From Thiogranum sp. (lineage in GTDB: Bacteria > Pseudomonadota > Gammaproteobacteria > DSM-19610): 64,000 bases of DNA. The notes beneath the pieces are model-generated. The model was not told where the DNA came from, did not search any database, and saw only the letters and a program-made list of their open reading frames with translations. Both the position numbers and the translations under genes were made by a program. Below are positions 47,381 to 57,642 of this stretch, one piece after another (the first letter of the stretch is position 1; each line of letters opens with the position of its first letter). The DNA lies in contig JASBSS010000018.1 of the NCBI GenBank assembly GCA_030148805.1, positions 1 to 64,000 of the forward strand, read 5' to 3'.

Positions 47381-48872
47381 GATAGGTCAGCGCCAGGTTG
47401 CCCTGATGGGCAAAATGCTTGAAGCTGGAAAAACTTTCCTCGTCCAACTCCCGCCCGCTCGGTTGCCGGTCGGCGTAAAACACGCCGATAACGCGGCCGC
47501 GGATTTCGATCGGCGTGACAAAGAAATCCGCGCCGTGGGTGACCTCCTCCAGCCGCGGTGTCATCAGGCGGCGGAGATGGCTGCTGTCGCTTTCGCGCAG
47601 CCACACCGGCTCGCGGCGCTCGATCACCTGGGTGATCAACGACGGCTCGCGCTCGGTGGTCTCGAACTGGAAGGTGCGGCGTAATTTTTCGTTGTCCACC
47701 CCCAGGGCGTAACGCCCCATGAGGAAGCGCTGATCGGGGGAGCGCAGCGCGAACAGGGTACGGTCCATGCCGATGCCGCGATACATCCCCTCGAGGACCA
47801 TCTCCAGCACCATATTGATATCCGGACTGCCTTCCATCAGGGTCGACAGCTCGCGCAGGATGGTCAGTTGCAGCATCGGATCGGGTTGCAGGAACTCGAC
47901 CGCCGTTTCCTCCTCGCGCTCGTTGTCGGCGCCCTGGCTGCGCTTTTCGCCGGGCACCGGTATCAGACCGCTGGCCGCCTCGGCACCGTAGAACGAAGCG
48001 GCATCGGCCGCCTCCTCGGCATTGGCGCGTACCTGTCGGCTCACTTCTTCCACCGGCTGGTAGAGATTCTCCGCGATCCGTTCCACCAGTTTCCTGACCT
48101 GCGGCGTCTCCCAGCCCTTCTCGCTGGCCACCGCCAGTTCGTGCCCCAGGGCCACGTTGCCGGCGCGCGGGTTTTTGTCGACCCGGCCCTCGAGGGATTG
48201 TTCCAACAGCTCGCCGAGTTTCCACTCCTTGCTCAAGCTCAGTGTCAGATCGCGAAACACGAAGCCCAACACGTCCCGCTGCACCTTATCGGGATCGTCG
48301 TCGGGACGCTGATTGAGCGCGGCGTCCATCTCCGCGGCCGACTCGCCGGCAAACGCCCAGAAAGCCATATCGCCCAGACGGAACAACAAGGTGGCGATGA
48401 ACACCTCTTCGGGCGACTTGTCTTTACGCTTGCGTGCCAGCGAGCGCGCCTGTACCGCGGCATGGAAGGAGCGCGCCATTTCCTCGATCACCCGCTGCTT
48501 CTGCTTGCCCTTGAGCATCGATTCCACAATCGCGATGGACAGGCAGATACTGCGCACTTCCTGAAACCCCAACAACACCACCGCGCGACTGACCGTGCTG
48601 ATGGGCTTGCCGCCGGGATTGAATACCGGGCTGTTGGCCACGCGCAGGAGTTTGGCGGTCATGGCGGCATCCTGCAGGACCACCCGCGCCAGCTCCGCGG
48701 CGTTGCTCTCCCGACTGCCGGAAACCTGGGAGATATCGCGCGCGGTATGGGCGAACACGGGCATACCCGATTCGCCGAGCTTTTCCACCCACGCCGCCAG
48801 CCCCCTGGGGTCGGTCGGCGCGGACGCGGTGGATTCGGTGGTGCCTTCCCCGTCAGTGTGCGCTACGTCCAT
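47367..48872 (-). CDS. HDOD domain protein with C-terminal GAF-like domain
   Basis: 501 residues from the ATG preceded by AGGGA; a GTG 48 bases upstream lacks an RBS. Seen: HDOD domain (about residues 25-215) with LARVVLQDAAMTAKLLRVAN and SRAVVLLGFQEVRSICLSIA, then a variable linker, then a GAF-like domain from DPMLQLTILRELSTLMEGSP to the end (including IEIRGRVIGVFYADR). HDOD proteins are output/scaffold components in signalling and motility. Possibly a cyclic-nucleotide or redox sensor through the GAF part, unproven. Confidence 0.87.
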   Translation of the reverse strand: MDVAHTDGEGTTESTASAPTDPRGLAAWVEKLGESGMPVFAHTARDISQVSGSRESNAAELARVVLQDAAMTAKLLRVANSPVFNPGGKPISTVSRAVVLLGFQEVRSICLSIAIVESMLKGKQKQRVIEEMARSFHAAVQARSLARKRKDKSPEEVFIATLLFRLGDMAFWAFAGESAAEMDAALNQRPDDDPDKVQRDVLGFVFRDLTLSLSKEWKLGELLEQSLEGRVDKNPRAGNVALGHELAVASEKGWETPQVRKLVERIAENLYQPVEEVSRQVRANAEEAADAASFYGAEAASGLIPVPGEKRSQGADNEREEETAVEFLQPDPMLQLTILRELSTLMEGSPDINMVLEMVLEGMYRGIGMDRTLFALRSPDQRFLMGRYALGVDNEKLRRTFQFETTEREPSLITQVIERREPVWLRESDSSHLRRLMTPRLEEVTHGADFFVTPIEIRGRVIGVFYADRQPSGRELDEESFSSFKHFAHQGNLALTYLSGG

Positions 48873-48977
48873 GGCTTCCCTGAATACTGTGTCTGTTTTC
48901 AGGCTTTCGGCAGAAACCACAAGAGGTTAAGCTTGGCCTGCTGAAATCCCGTCTGGCGCGCACCGGAGGTAGAGACC

Positions 48978-49277
48978 ATGCACGTGACATTGGTGGAAGT
49001 CCATGTGATCCCTGAGTTCCGGGAAGACTTTATCGCCGCTTCCAGGCTCAACCACGAGGCGTCCGTGCGCGAGCCCGGCAATCTGCGCTTCGATATCCTG
49101 CAATCCCCGCAAGACCCCAATCACTTTTTCTTCTACGAAGCCTACCGCAGCGAGCAGGAGGCCCTGGCGCACAAACAGACCCCACACTACCAGAGCTGGC
49201 GCGCCACGGTCGCCGACTGGATGGCCAGCCCTCGCCAGGGCACGCCCATGCTGGGGCTGTTTCCCCAAACGCGCTGA
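48978..49277 (+). CDS. antibiotic biosynthesis monooxygenase domain protein
   Basis: 99-residue ABM ferredoxin-like fold protein. Seen: MHVTLVEVHVIPEFREDFIA, NHEASVREPGNLRFDILQSP and FFFYEAYRSEQEALAHKQT, close to the LsrG/YgiN type of cofactor-free oxygenase or isomerase. GGAGGTAGAGACC precedes the ATG. The stop overlaps the alcohol dehydrogenase start (TGATG); LsrG-type and Fe-ADH genes together suggest processing of a small carbonyl compound. Confidence 0.88.
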   Translation: MHVTLVEVHVIPEFREDFIAASRLNHEASVREPGNLRFDILQSPQDPNHFFFYEAYRSEQEALAHKQTPHYQSWRATVADWMASPRQGTPMLGLFPQTR

Positions 49278-50506
49278 TGTTCAACCCGAACTTTTCCCTC
49301 GCCCGGCTGCCGAGAATCGAATTCGGCAGCGGTAGCATCGAGCGGTTACCGGCGCTGGCCGCTGGTTATGGCGACGTCGCGCTGCTGGTCACCGGTGTCG
49401 CCTCATTGCAACGCCACCCGGCGTGGGAGCGACTGCAGCGCGCACTGGGCGAGGCCGGGATCACCCTCCATCACGTGATCATCGATGGCGAACCGGCCCC
49501 GCAACGCATTGACGAAATCTGCCGCGACCACCGCGGCATCCCCGTTGACCTGGTCATCGGTATCGGCGGCGGCAGCGTACTGGATGCGGCCAAGGCCATC
49601 GCCGGGCTGTTGCGCGTCGAGCACTCGGTCATGGATTTCCTCGAAGGCGTCGGCCCGCAACTGCCCTATCCCGGTCCGGCGGTGCCGTTTATCGCCGTGC
49701 CGACCACGGCCGGGACCGGCAGCGAAGCGACCAAGAACGCCGTGCTCAGCGTCGCCGGTCCGCGGGGTTTTAAAAAATCCTTTCGCGACGAGCAGCTGGT
49801 ACCGGCTTACGCCCTGGTCGATCCGGACCTGTTATCCGGCTGTCCGCCGGCGTTGATCGCCGCCGACGGCATGGATGCGCTGACACAACTGCTGGAAGCC
49901 TACGTCTCCAGTCGTGCCGGCCCCTTGACCGACGCCCTCGCCCTGAGCGGACTGCGCGCGGCGCGCGACAGTCTGCTGCCCTGGTATCGGCAACGCGGCG
50001 ATCTCGCCGCGGCGCGCAGTGGCATGGCCTACGCCGCCCTGCTCTCGGGCATCTGCCTGGCACAGACCGGCCTGGGATCCGTACACGGGCTGGCCTCGCC
50101 CCTGGGGGCGTTTTTCCCCATCCCGCACGGCGTGGTCTGCGGTACGCTGGTGGGCGCCGCCACACGCGTGAATATCGAGGCCATGCGGCAACGCGAGCCG
50201 CGCAATCCGGCCCTGGACAAATACGTCACCGCCGCCGAGCTGCTGTGTCGATGCCGCTTCGACTCACGCGAACAAGCCTGGGAAGCCTTGGTGGATCTAC
50301 TGGACCACTGGGTCGAGCAACTGCGGTTGCCGACCCTGGATCATTACGGTGTCGGCGGCGACGACTTCGCCCACATCGTGGCCCACGCCCGGGGCAGCAG
50401 CATGCAGACCAACCCCATCGTGCTGAGCGACGAGGAAATCCAGGCGATCGTGCACCAGCGCTGCGCTGCCGCGCCGACGCCGGACCGCGTCCCGGAGGGG
50501 CGATGA
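49277..50506 (+). CDS. iron-containing alcohol dehydrogenase family protein
   Basis: 409 residues. Seen: GIGGGSVLDAAKAIAGLL (NAD-binding), PTTAGTGSEATKNAVLSV, and the metal region GMDALTQLLEAYVS then GSVHGLASPLGAFFPIPHG. Relative to the family's D-H-H-H ligands, the Asp and the two later His are present, but the first His (DALTH) is Gln here. Such a change occurs in some subfamilies and may alter the metal used. The stop overlaps the downstream methyltransferase start by 4 bases. Confidence 0.9.
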   Translation: MFNPNFSLARLPRIEFGSGSIERLPALAAGYGDVALLVTGVASLQRHPAWERLQRALGEAGITLHHVIIDGEPAPQRIDEICRDHRGIPVDLVIGIGGGSVLDAAKAIAGLLRVEHSVMDFLEGVGPQLPYPGPAVPFIAVPTTAGTGSEATKNAVLSVAGPRGFKKSFRDEQLVPAYALVDPDLLSGCPPALIAADGMDALTQLLEAYVSSRAGPLTDALALSGLRAARDSLLPWYRQRGDLAAARSGMAYAALLSGICLAQTGLGSVHGLASPLGAFFPIPHGVVCGTLVGAATRVNIEAMRQREPRNPALDKYVTAAELLCRCRFDSREQAWEALVDLLDHWVEQLRLPTLDHYGVGGDDFAHIVAHARGSSMQTNPIVLSDEEIQAIVHQRCAAAPTPDRVPEGR

Positions 50507-51105
50507 AACCCTATTCCGAATCCTGCGAAGAAAACCGCGCCCCGATTCTGGAGGTGTTGCGGGTGGAACTGAAAGACCGCAAGCGTCTGCTTGAGATCGG
50601 CAGCGGCACCGGCCAGCACGCCGTCTATTTTGCGCCCCAGTTTCCCGATCTGCTCTGGCAGACCAGCGACAGGGTGTCCATGCACGCCGGGATACGGCAG
50701 TGGCTCGCCGAAAGCACGGCGCCGAACATCCTGCCACCGCTGCCGTTGGACGTGTGTCGCGACACCTGGCCGCAGGCAGGCTATGACGCCGTGTTCAGCG
50801 CCAACACCGCCCACATCATGAGCTGGCCGCAAGTGGAATGTCTGTTCGCGGGAATCGCCCGGGTGCTCGAACCCGAGGGGGTCTTCTGTCTTTACGGCCC
50901 TTTCAACTACGCCGGCCGTTATACCAGCGAAAGCAACCAACGCTTCGACGGCTGGCTGAAATCCCGCGATCCCCACAGCGGTATCCGCGATTTCGAGGCT
51001 CTGTGTTCCCTGGCCGAGCAAACCGGCATGCGGCTGCAAAGCGACTACGAAATGCCGGCCAACAACCGCACGCTGGTATGGCGCATGCGGCAGCCGCCGC
51101 AATAG
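50503..51105 (+). CDS. DUF938 family methyltransferase
   Basis: 200-residue class I methyltransferase-fold protein. Seen: SCEENRAPILEVLRVEL, LLEIGSGTGQHAVYFAP (SAM motif I), ANTAHIMSWPQVECLFAGIA and LYGPFNYAGRYTSESNQRFD, hallmarks of DUF938. The ATG overlaps the upstream stop (ATGA) after a GGAGGGG RBS. Third gene of a compact operon with the ABM and Fe-ADH genes; substrate unknown. Confidence 0.9.
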   Translation: MKPYSESCEENRAPILEVLRVELKDRKRLLEIGSGTGQHAVYFAPQFPDLLWQTSDRVSMHAGIRQWLAESTAPNILPPLPLDVCRDTWPQAGYDAVFSANTAHIMSWPQVECLFAGIARVLEPEGVFCLYGPFNYAGRYTSESNQRFDGWLKSRDPHSGIRDFEALCSLAEQTGMRLQSDYEMPANNRTLVWRMRQPPQ

Positions 51106-51111
51106 CCCCGG

Positions 51112-51267
51112 TTATTCGAAATGCGCCTCCAGCCAGGGCTTCAGCATCAACGCCACGGCTACCGCCAGGACATAATCCAGGGTGGAACCGGAGGCGGCCA
51201 GGGATTCCAGCCAGCTCACGTTCATCACCGTCAAAGCCGCCAGGCCCAATAACAAATACTGCAACAT
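51112..51267 (-). CDS. 51-residue predicted membrane protein
   Basis: Short ORF opposite to its left neighbour, starting MLQYLLLGLAALTVMNVSWL and ending MLKPWLEAHFE. Two hydrophobic segments (residues 2-17 and about 31-42) are separated by ESLAASGSTLDY, so it could be a hairpin micro-membrane protein. GAGAG sits about 8 bases before the ATG. Fills the gap between the DUF938 gene and iscR on the same strand as iscR. No family recognised; coding status rests on hydrophobic pattern, RBS and otherwise empty position. Confidence 0.6.
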   Translation of the reverse strand: MLQYLLLGLAALTVMNVSWLESLAASGSTLDYVLAVAVALMLKPWLEAHFE

Positions 51268-51390
51268 CTGTGTACTCTCGTTTGCGCTGAATGTCGGGAT
51301 TCGACGAGCGCACTATGCCCAAACGGTGAGCGGCATTCTGTGAATCGGTCAGCCAAATCGCTGGACCGGGTTCACAAACCGAGAGATCCG

Positions 51391-51861
51391 CTAGCGGATG
51401 GTGATGGCGCCGATACTCGAGCGGTTGTGCAGGGCGTCCTGGCGCCGGATTACCGCCTGAATCGACGGCCGACCGAGAAACTCCTCGAGGGAAATGCCGT
51501 CGAGAAATTCGTAGATGCGCTTTGACAGACCACACCACAAATCGTGGGTGAGGCAGGGTGAATCCTCGTCACAATCCTTGTCGCCGCCGCAGGTGGCGTC
51601 GACCTTTTCGTCGACCGCGGCGATGATCGCGGCAATGCTGATGTCGCTGGCCGCGCGCGCCAGCAGGTAACCGCCGCCGGGACCGCGCACCCCGCGCACC
51701 AGATTCTCGCGGCGTAAACGGGAAAACAGCTGTTCCAGATAGGACAGGGAGATGCTCTGACAGCGGGAAATGTCCGCCAGGGTCACCGGACCGGCAGGAG
51801 CGTGAATCGCCAGATCCATCATCGCGGTCACCGCGTAACGGCCTTTGGTGGAAAGTCTCAT
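51391..51861 (-). CDS. iscR: IscR-like Rrf2 family regulator
   Basis: 156-residue winged-helix regulator. Seen: MRLSTKGRYAVTAMMDLAIH, GVRGPGGGYLLARAASDISI and the Fe-S-binding triad C-x5-C-x5-C in TCGGDKDCDEDSPCLTHDLW, the His following the third Cys being the expected fourth ligand. This is the arrangement of IscR. No iscSUA genes are next to it, so it acts in trans, and on its own promoter through the box at 51909-51934. Confidence 0.9.
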   Translation of the reverse strand: MRLSTKGRYAVTAMMDLAIHAPAGPVTLADISRCQSISLSYLEQLFSRLRRENLVRGVRGPGGGYLLARAASDISIAAIIAAVDEKVDATCGGDKDCDEDSPCLTHDLWCGLSKRIYEFLDGISLEEFLGRPSIQAVIRRQDALHNRSSIGAITIR

Positions 51862-51908
51862 CGGGGACGCACGCCTCGAACAGTCTGCCTCTGTTCAGGG
51901 CACACTAA

Positions 51909-51934
51909 ATTAACCCAGTGCGGTAGTCAAGTAT
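51909..51934 (-). promoter_or_regulatory. type 1 IscR binding site over the iscR promoter
   Basis: Minus strand: ATACTTGACT followed by ACCGCACTGGGTTAAT. The left half matches the type 1 consensus perfectly (ATACTTGACT) and the right half approximates it. TTGACT doubles as a -35, with TAGTGT 17 bp downstream as the -10, so bound [2Fe-2S]-IscR would repress its own gene, as in E. coli. Confidence 0.78.
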
Positions 51935-52449
51935 TATCCGGGGATCAGGGTCGTCTGGTTTTCCAGCGTTTCCAGGGCTTCGGCCACCTGCTCTCGCGCC
52001 GGGGAGAACGCATGCCCCTGGCGCAGGCAATAACCCAGCCATTTATGCAGAAACCGGTTCACCCGCCATTTCTCGGCCAGGGAGTGGCGCTGCTGGAAGC
52101 GATCGTACTCGGCCTCGCGGCGCCCCCGATGGCGACCACGGGAAATAACCTCCGCGACTTGTGCATCATGATACAGACGGACCACGATATCCGGCGCCGC
52201 GAACGCCCCCTCGCGGTCCTCGAACTGATAGGTGAGGTGTAGGGTGGTGGTGTATTTACACCGCTCGAGCAGGCTCAGATACAATCGCAGCGCACCGTCC
52301 ACCCGTGAGATGCTGTGCTCCTGGATGGCGCTCAAATCAGGCACCAGCTGGCGCAGCTGGATGTAGTTCAACTCGTACAATTCCATCAGCGCCGGCAGAT
52401 CACGGGCCCGCACACCAGGGTGTAAACTGTTGTCAGTCGTGTAACGCAT
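51934..52449 (-). CDS. DUF1249 family protein (YqiB-like)
   Basis: 171 residues. Seen: MRYTTDNSLHPGVRARDLPA, LMELYELNYIQLRQLVPDL, HLTYQFEDREG and APDIVVRLYHDAQVAEVISR, the DUF1249 pattern; function unknown. Reads toward iscR; its TAA stop (51934-51936) touches the IscR box, leaving almost no space, so iscR may also be reached by read-through from this gene. Divergent from the pgm gene. Confidence 0.87.
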   Translation of the reverse strand: MRYTTDNSLHPGVRARDLPALMELYELNYIQLRQLVPDLSAIQEHSISRVDGALRLYLSLLERCKYTTTLHLTYQFEDREGAFAAPDIVVRLYHDAQVAEVISRGRHRGRREAEYDRFQQRHSLAEKWRVNRFLHKWLGYCLRQGHAFSPAREQVAEALETLENQTTLIPG

Positions 52450-52462
52450 GTGCCGATATTAA

Positions 52463-54223
<1,761 letters not shown>

Positions 54224-54271
54224 GAGGCGGCGCTACCCGCCCGCGAACGGCTGCCTGCCGTGGCCCACGCG

Positions 54272-55117
54272 CTAGCGCCGCATCGCCAGGATGCCCGCCA
54301 GCGCCACCAGCGCCGCGCCGCCGGCGGTGGCCCAACCGGGAATCTCCGCCCAGAACATCCAGCCGTAGACGGCGGCAAACACCACTGACGTATAGGTGAA
54401 CGGGGCGATCTGCGCGGCCGGCGCGCAGCCGTATCCGCGTGACAGCAGATATTGCCCCAGGGTGGCGAACATGCCGGCGCCGGCGAGCGCCAGCAATTGA
54501 TGGCGATTCACCGGTTGCCAGGCCCAGAGCGCGGGGGCCAAGGAGACCAGGGTGCAGATGACGCCGTAATACACCACCACCCGAAAGGCCGGCTCGGTCG
54601 CCGAAAGCCTGCGCAGACTGACCATCGCCACGGCGGCGAAGGCACCCGAGGCCAGACCGACCAGCGCGCCGCGGGTATACAGACCCTCACCGGGCCGGAG
54701 AATCAGCAGGATCCCCAGGAAACCGATCGCTATCGCCGTCCAGATTCGCGCCCCCACCCGCTCGCCGAGCCACAGCATGGCCACCCAGGGAATGAACAAG
54801 GGAGCGGTGAAATTGAGCAACACCGCGTCGGCCAGCGGCAGGACGCTGAGGGCGTAGAAAAAACAGTACATGGCGGCGAGACCGAACAGGCTGCGCAACA
54901 GGTGCAAGCCGGGGTGCTCGGTGCGCAGGTCGAGGCGTGCGCCTCGCTGCCACAGGATAGGCACCAGCACCAACAGCCCGAACAAGTTGCGAAAGAACAC
55001 CACTTGCTCGTTGGGCAGATGCAGCGCGGCCACCCGTATCAGGCCGCCCATGGAGGCGAACATCAGCGCCGCGGCGCTGACCAGCATCGCGCCGCGCAAC
55101 GGGTTATCGGTGTTCAT
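54272..55117 (-). CDS. EamA/DMT family transporter
   Basis: 281 residues with ten hydrophobic helices in two EamA halves ([35 protein letters not shown]; second half [20 protein letters not shown]). Metabolite exporter family of broad specificity; substrate unknown. The start overlaps the orn stop by 4 bases on the same strand, so it is translated in tandem with orn. Confidence 0.9.
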   Translation of the reverse strand: MNTDNPLRGAMLVSAAALMFASMGGLIRVAALHLPNEQVVFFRNLFGLLVLVPILWQRGARLDLRTEHPGLHLLRSLFGLAAMYCFFYALSVLPLADAVLLNFTAPLFIPWVAMLWLGERVGARIWTAIAIGFLGILLILRPGEGLYTRGALVGLASGAFAAVAMVSLRRLSATEPAFRVVVYYGVICTLVSLAPALWAWQPVNRHQLLALAGAGMFATLGQYLLSRGYGCAPAAQIAPFTYTSVVFAAVYGWMFWAEIPGWATAGGAALVALAGILAMRR

Positions 55118-55668
55118 ACCTCGAAGGGTTTGAACAGATGCTCGCGGTAATAGCGCAGTTCGTCGACCGAATCACGGATATCGTCCATGGCAAGGTGGCT
55201 GGAGGTCCTCTGGAAGCCCGCGACCACGCCGGGCGCCCAGCGCCGCGCCAGCTCCTTGAGCGTACTGACGTCCAGATTCCGATAGTGGAAAAAAGCCTCC
55301 AGCTCGGGCATCAGCCGGGCCAGGAAGCGTCGGTCCTGGCAGATGGAATTACCACACATCGGCGAGGCCTTGGCCTCGACATGTTCGGCCAGAAAGGCCA
55401 GCGTCTGGGTTTCCGCCTCGCGCCTACTGAGCCTGCTGGCGCGCACCCGCTCGGTCAGGCCCGACTGACCGTGTTGCCGGGTGTTCCACTCGTCCATCGC
55501 CGCGAGCACTCCGTCGGGCTGGTGGATCGCCAGCGAGGGCCCTTCGGCCACGAGGTTGAGCTGTGCATCCGTGACCAGCGTGGCGATTTCGATGATCTCG
55601 TCGGAAAAGGTGTCGAGCCCCGTCATTTCCAGATCGATCCAGATGAGATTACTGCTCTTTTCAGACAT
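55114..55668 (-). CDS. orn: oligoribonuclease Orn
   Basis: 184-residue 3'-5' exonuclease that degrades di- and short oligoribonucleotides, including pGpG from c-di-GMP turnover. Seen: DEDDh residues in [40 protein letters not shown] and [20 protein letters not shown]. The start at MSEKSSNL fits E. coli Orn; the upstream in-frame extension is unlikely. Divergent from the M48 protease gene. Confidence 0.96.
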   Translation of the reverse strand: MSEKSSNLIWIDLEMTGLDTFSDEIIEIATLVTDAQLNLVAEGPSLAIHQPDGVLAAMDEWNTRQHGQSGLTERVRASRLSRREAETQTLAFLAEHVEAKASPMCGNSICQDRRFLARLMPELEAFFHYRNLDVSTLKELARRWAPGVVAGFQRTSSHLAMDDIRDSVDELRYYREHLFKPFEV

Positions 55669-55764
55669 GCCGCTTGAGTCCCGAGGGTTCCTGAGGTTGT
55701 GTTGCATTGTAACAGAGGCTAACCTGCTATCAGGTTAATCTGGATTGGAATCGCCCGCCAAGCA

Positions 55765-57009
55765 ATGAACACCTTTTCCTGGATATTCCTCGCCGCGCTC
55801 GGGGCTTCCCTGGTGCTGAGACTCTGGCTCGCCGGGCGCCAGATACGCAACGTGCGGCGCCACCGGGCGCAGGTCCCCGCGGCTTTCAGCGACAAGATCT
55901 CGGTCGAAGCGCACCAGCGCGCCGCCGACTATACGCTGGGGAAAACCCGCCTGGCCCGCGTCGAACTGGTGTATGACAGCCTGCTGCTGCTGGGCTGGAC
56001 CCTCGGCGGGGGCCTGAACTGGCTCGATGGCCTGTGGCAGAGCGCCGGTTGGGGGCCGCTCGCCGGCGGCGTGGCGCTGATTCTGAGTGCATTCGCCATC
56101 ATGGCCCTGCTGGAACTTCCCTTCTCGCTGTATCACACCTTTGTCATCGAGGCGCGCTTCGGCTTCAACAAGACCACCGCCGCGACCTTCGTCGGCGACC
56201 TGCTCAAGCAGGCGCTGCTGCTGCTGGCGCTGGGCGTGCCGCTGGCGGCCGCGGCCCTGTGGCTGATGCAGGGTTCGGGCGGCCTGTGGTGGTTGTATCT
56301 GTGGCTGCTGTGGGCCGGCTTCAGCCTGCTGATGCTGTGGGCCTACCCGGCGCTGATCGCGCCGCTGTTCAACAAGTTCACGCTGCTCGATGACGAACAA
56401 CTGAAACAGCGTATCCAGACCCTGCTGGATCGCTGCGGCTTCAAGAGCAGAGGCATCTACGTCATGGACGGGTCGCGTCGATCCGGTCACGGCAACGCCT
56501 ATTTCACCGGGATGGGCCGCAACAAACGCATCGTGTTTTTCGACACCCTGCTGGGAAGCCTCGAAGCGGACGAAATCGAAGCCGTGTTGGCGCACGAACT
56601 TGGCCACTTCAAGCGCCGCCATATCCAGAAGCGTATTCTCGTCATGATGCTGAGCAGCCTGGCCGGACTGGCTTTGCTGGGCTGGCTGATCCAGCAACCC
56701 TGGTTTTTCCTCGGCCTGGGCGTGGAGCGTCCCGGAAACGCCACGGCGCTGCTGCTGTTTCTCATGGTGGTACCGGTATTCACCCTGTTCCTGCAACCAT
56801 TGTCGGCGTGGTTTTCGCGCAAGCACGAGTTCGAGGCCGACGAGTACGCCGCCGCTCAGGCCAGCGCCGCCGATCTGGTGCGCGCGCTGGTGAAAATGTA
56901 TCGGGAAAACGCCAGCACCTTGACTCCCGATCCACTCTATTCGGCTTTTTACGACTCGCATCCGCCCGCCCCGGTGCGCGTGGCACACCTGTCGGCTAAA
57001 CTGGGATAA
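55765..57009 (+). CDS. M48 family membrane metallopeptidase (Ste24/CAAX-protease-like)
   Basis: 414-residue integral membrane zinc protease. Seen: HEXXH as HELGH at 277-281 (VLAHELGHFKRRHIQKRI), third ligand in KHEFEADEYAAAQASAADL, MDGSRRSGHGNAYFTGMGRN preceding it, and several N-terminal helices. Domain layout resembles Ste24 prenyl endopeptidases. Followed 16 bases later by a cytochrome c gene in a conserved-looking cluster with phhB, rsgA and divergent orn. Confidence 0.93.
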   Translation: MNTFSWIFLAALGASLVLRLWLAGRQIRNVRRHRAQVPAAFSDKISVEAHQRAADYTLGKTRLARVELVYDSLLLLGWTLGGGLNWLDGLWQSAGWGPLAGGVALILSAFAIMALLELPFSLYHTFVIEARFGFNKTTAATFVGDLLKQALLLLALGVPLAAAALWLMQGSGGLWWLYLWLLWAGFSLLMLWAYPALIAPLFNKFTLLDDEQLKQRIQTLLDRCGFKSRGIYVMDGSRRSGHGNAYFTGMGRNKRIVFFDTLLGSLEADEIEAVLAHELGHFKRRHIQKRILVMMLSSLAGLALLGWLIQQPWFFLGLGVERPGNATALLLFLMVVPVFTLFLQPLSAWFSRKHEFEADEYAAAQASAADLVRALVKMYRENASTLTPDPLYSAFYDSHPPAPVRVAHLSAKLG

Positions 57010-57025
57010 CATAGGAGGTCATCCG

Positions 57026-57298
57026 ATGAAAGCTGTCGCACTGTTAATACTGGCGCTGGCACTCAATGGCAACGCACTTGCCGGAGACATGGCGCACGGC
57101 AAGCAACTGCTGGAGAAAAATTGCACGGGCTGTCATGACGACAGTGTCTACACCCGCAAGGACCGCTTCATCTCCAGCAAAGAGGCGCTGACCAAGCAGG
57201 TCCGCCGCTGTAGCGCCAATACCGGGGTGCAATGGTTCGACGAGGACGTGGCCGCCGTGGTGGATTATCTCAACGCCACCTACTACAAGTTCAAGTAA
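57026..57298 (+). CDS. small secreted c-type cytochrome
   Basis: 90 residues. Signal peptide to about LAG/DM (residues 20/21), one heme site CTGCH (C33, C36, H37). No Met follows the heme motif, so the usual sixth ligand is missing; C62 (VRRCSANTG) and Y/F-rich YYKFK end are conserved-looking features. Electron partner unknown. AGGAGG RBS. Maturation would need the Ccm proteins encoded at the window start. Confidence 0.9.
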   Translation: MKAVALLILALALNGNALAGDMAHGKQLLEKNCTGCHDDSVYTRKDRFISSKEALTKQVRRCSANTGVQWFDEDVAAVVDYLNATYYKFK

Positions 57299-57300
57299 GC

Positions 57301-57639
57301 ATGGCCGGGTCCCTGCGCGAGCGTCGGTGTCAGCGCACGGTGTCATTGCTCGACACCGACAAGCTGGAGGACTGGCTGAGGCGGGTTGATGCGGCCTGGT
57401 CCTTGACCGGGGATGGGCGCGGCATCCGGCGCGATTTCAAGTTCAAGAATTATTATCACACCATGGCGTTCGTCAACGCACTCGCCTGGATCGCTCACCG
57501 CCAGGACCACCACCCCGATCTTTCCGTCAGCTACAATCACTGTAGCGTGACCTTCTCCACCCATTCGCTCGGTGGGCTTTCGGAAAACGACTTCATCTGC
57601 GCGGCCCATGTCGACGCCCTGCAGGCGGACCCAGACTGA
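57301..57639 (+). CDS. phhB: 4a-hydroxytetrahydrobiopterin dehydratase (PhhB/PCD)
   Basis: 112 residues. Pterin-4a-carbinolamine dehydratase. Seen: RRDFKFKNYYHTMAFVNALA and AHRQDHHPDLSVSYNHCSVT, with the His triad region HHPD typical of the family. Starts two bases after the cytochrome stop. phhA (phenylalanine hydroxylase) is not in the window; family members also occur in molybdopterin contexts. Confidence 0.93.
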   Translation: MAGSLRERRCQRTVSLLDTDKLEDWLRRVDAAWSLTGDGRGIRRDFKFKNYYHTMAFVNALAWIAHRQDHHPDLSVSYNHCSVTFSTHSLGGLSENDFICAAHVDALQADPD

Positions 57640-57642
57640 TCC

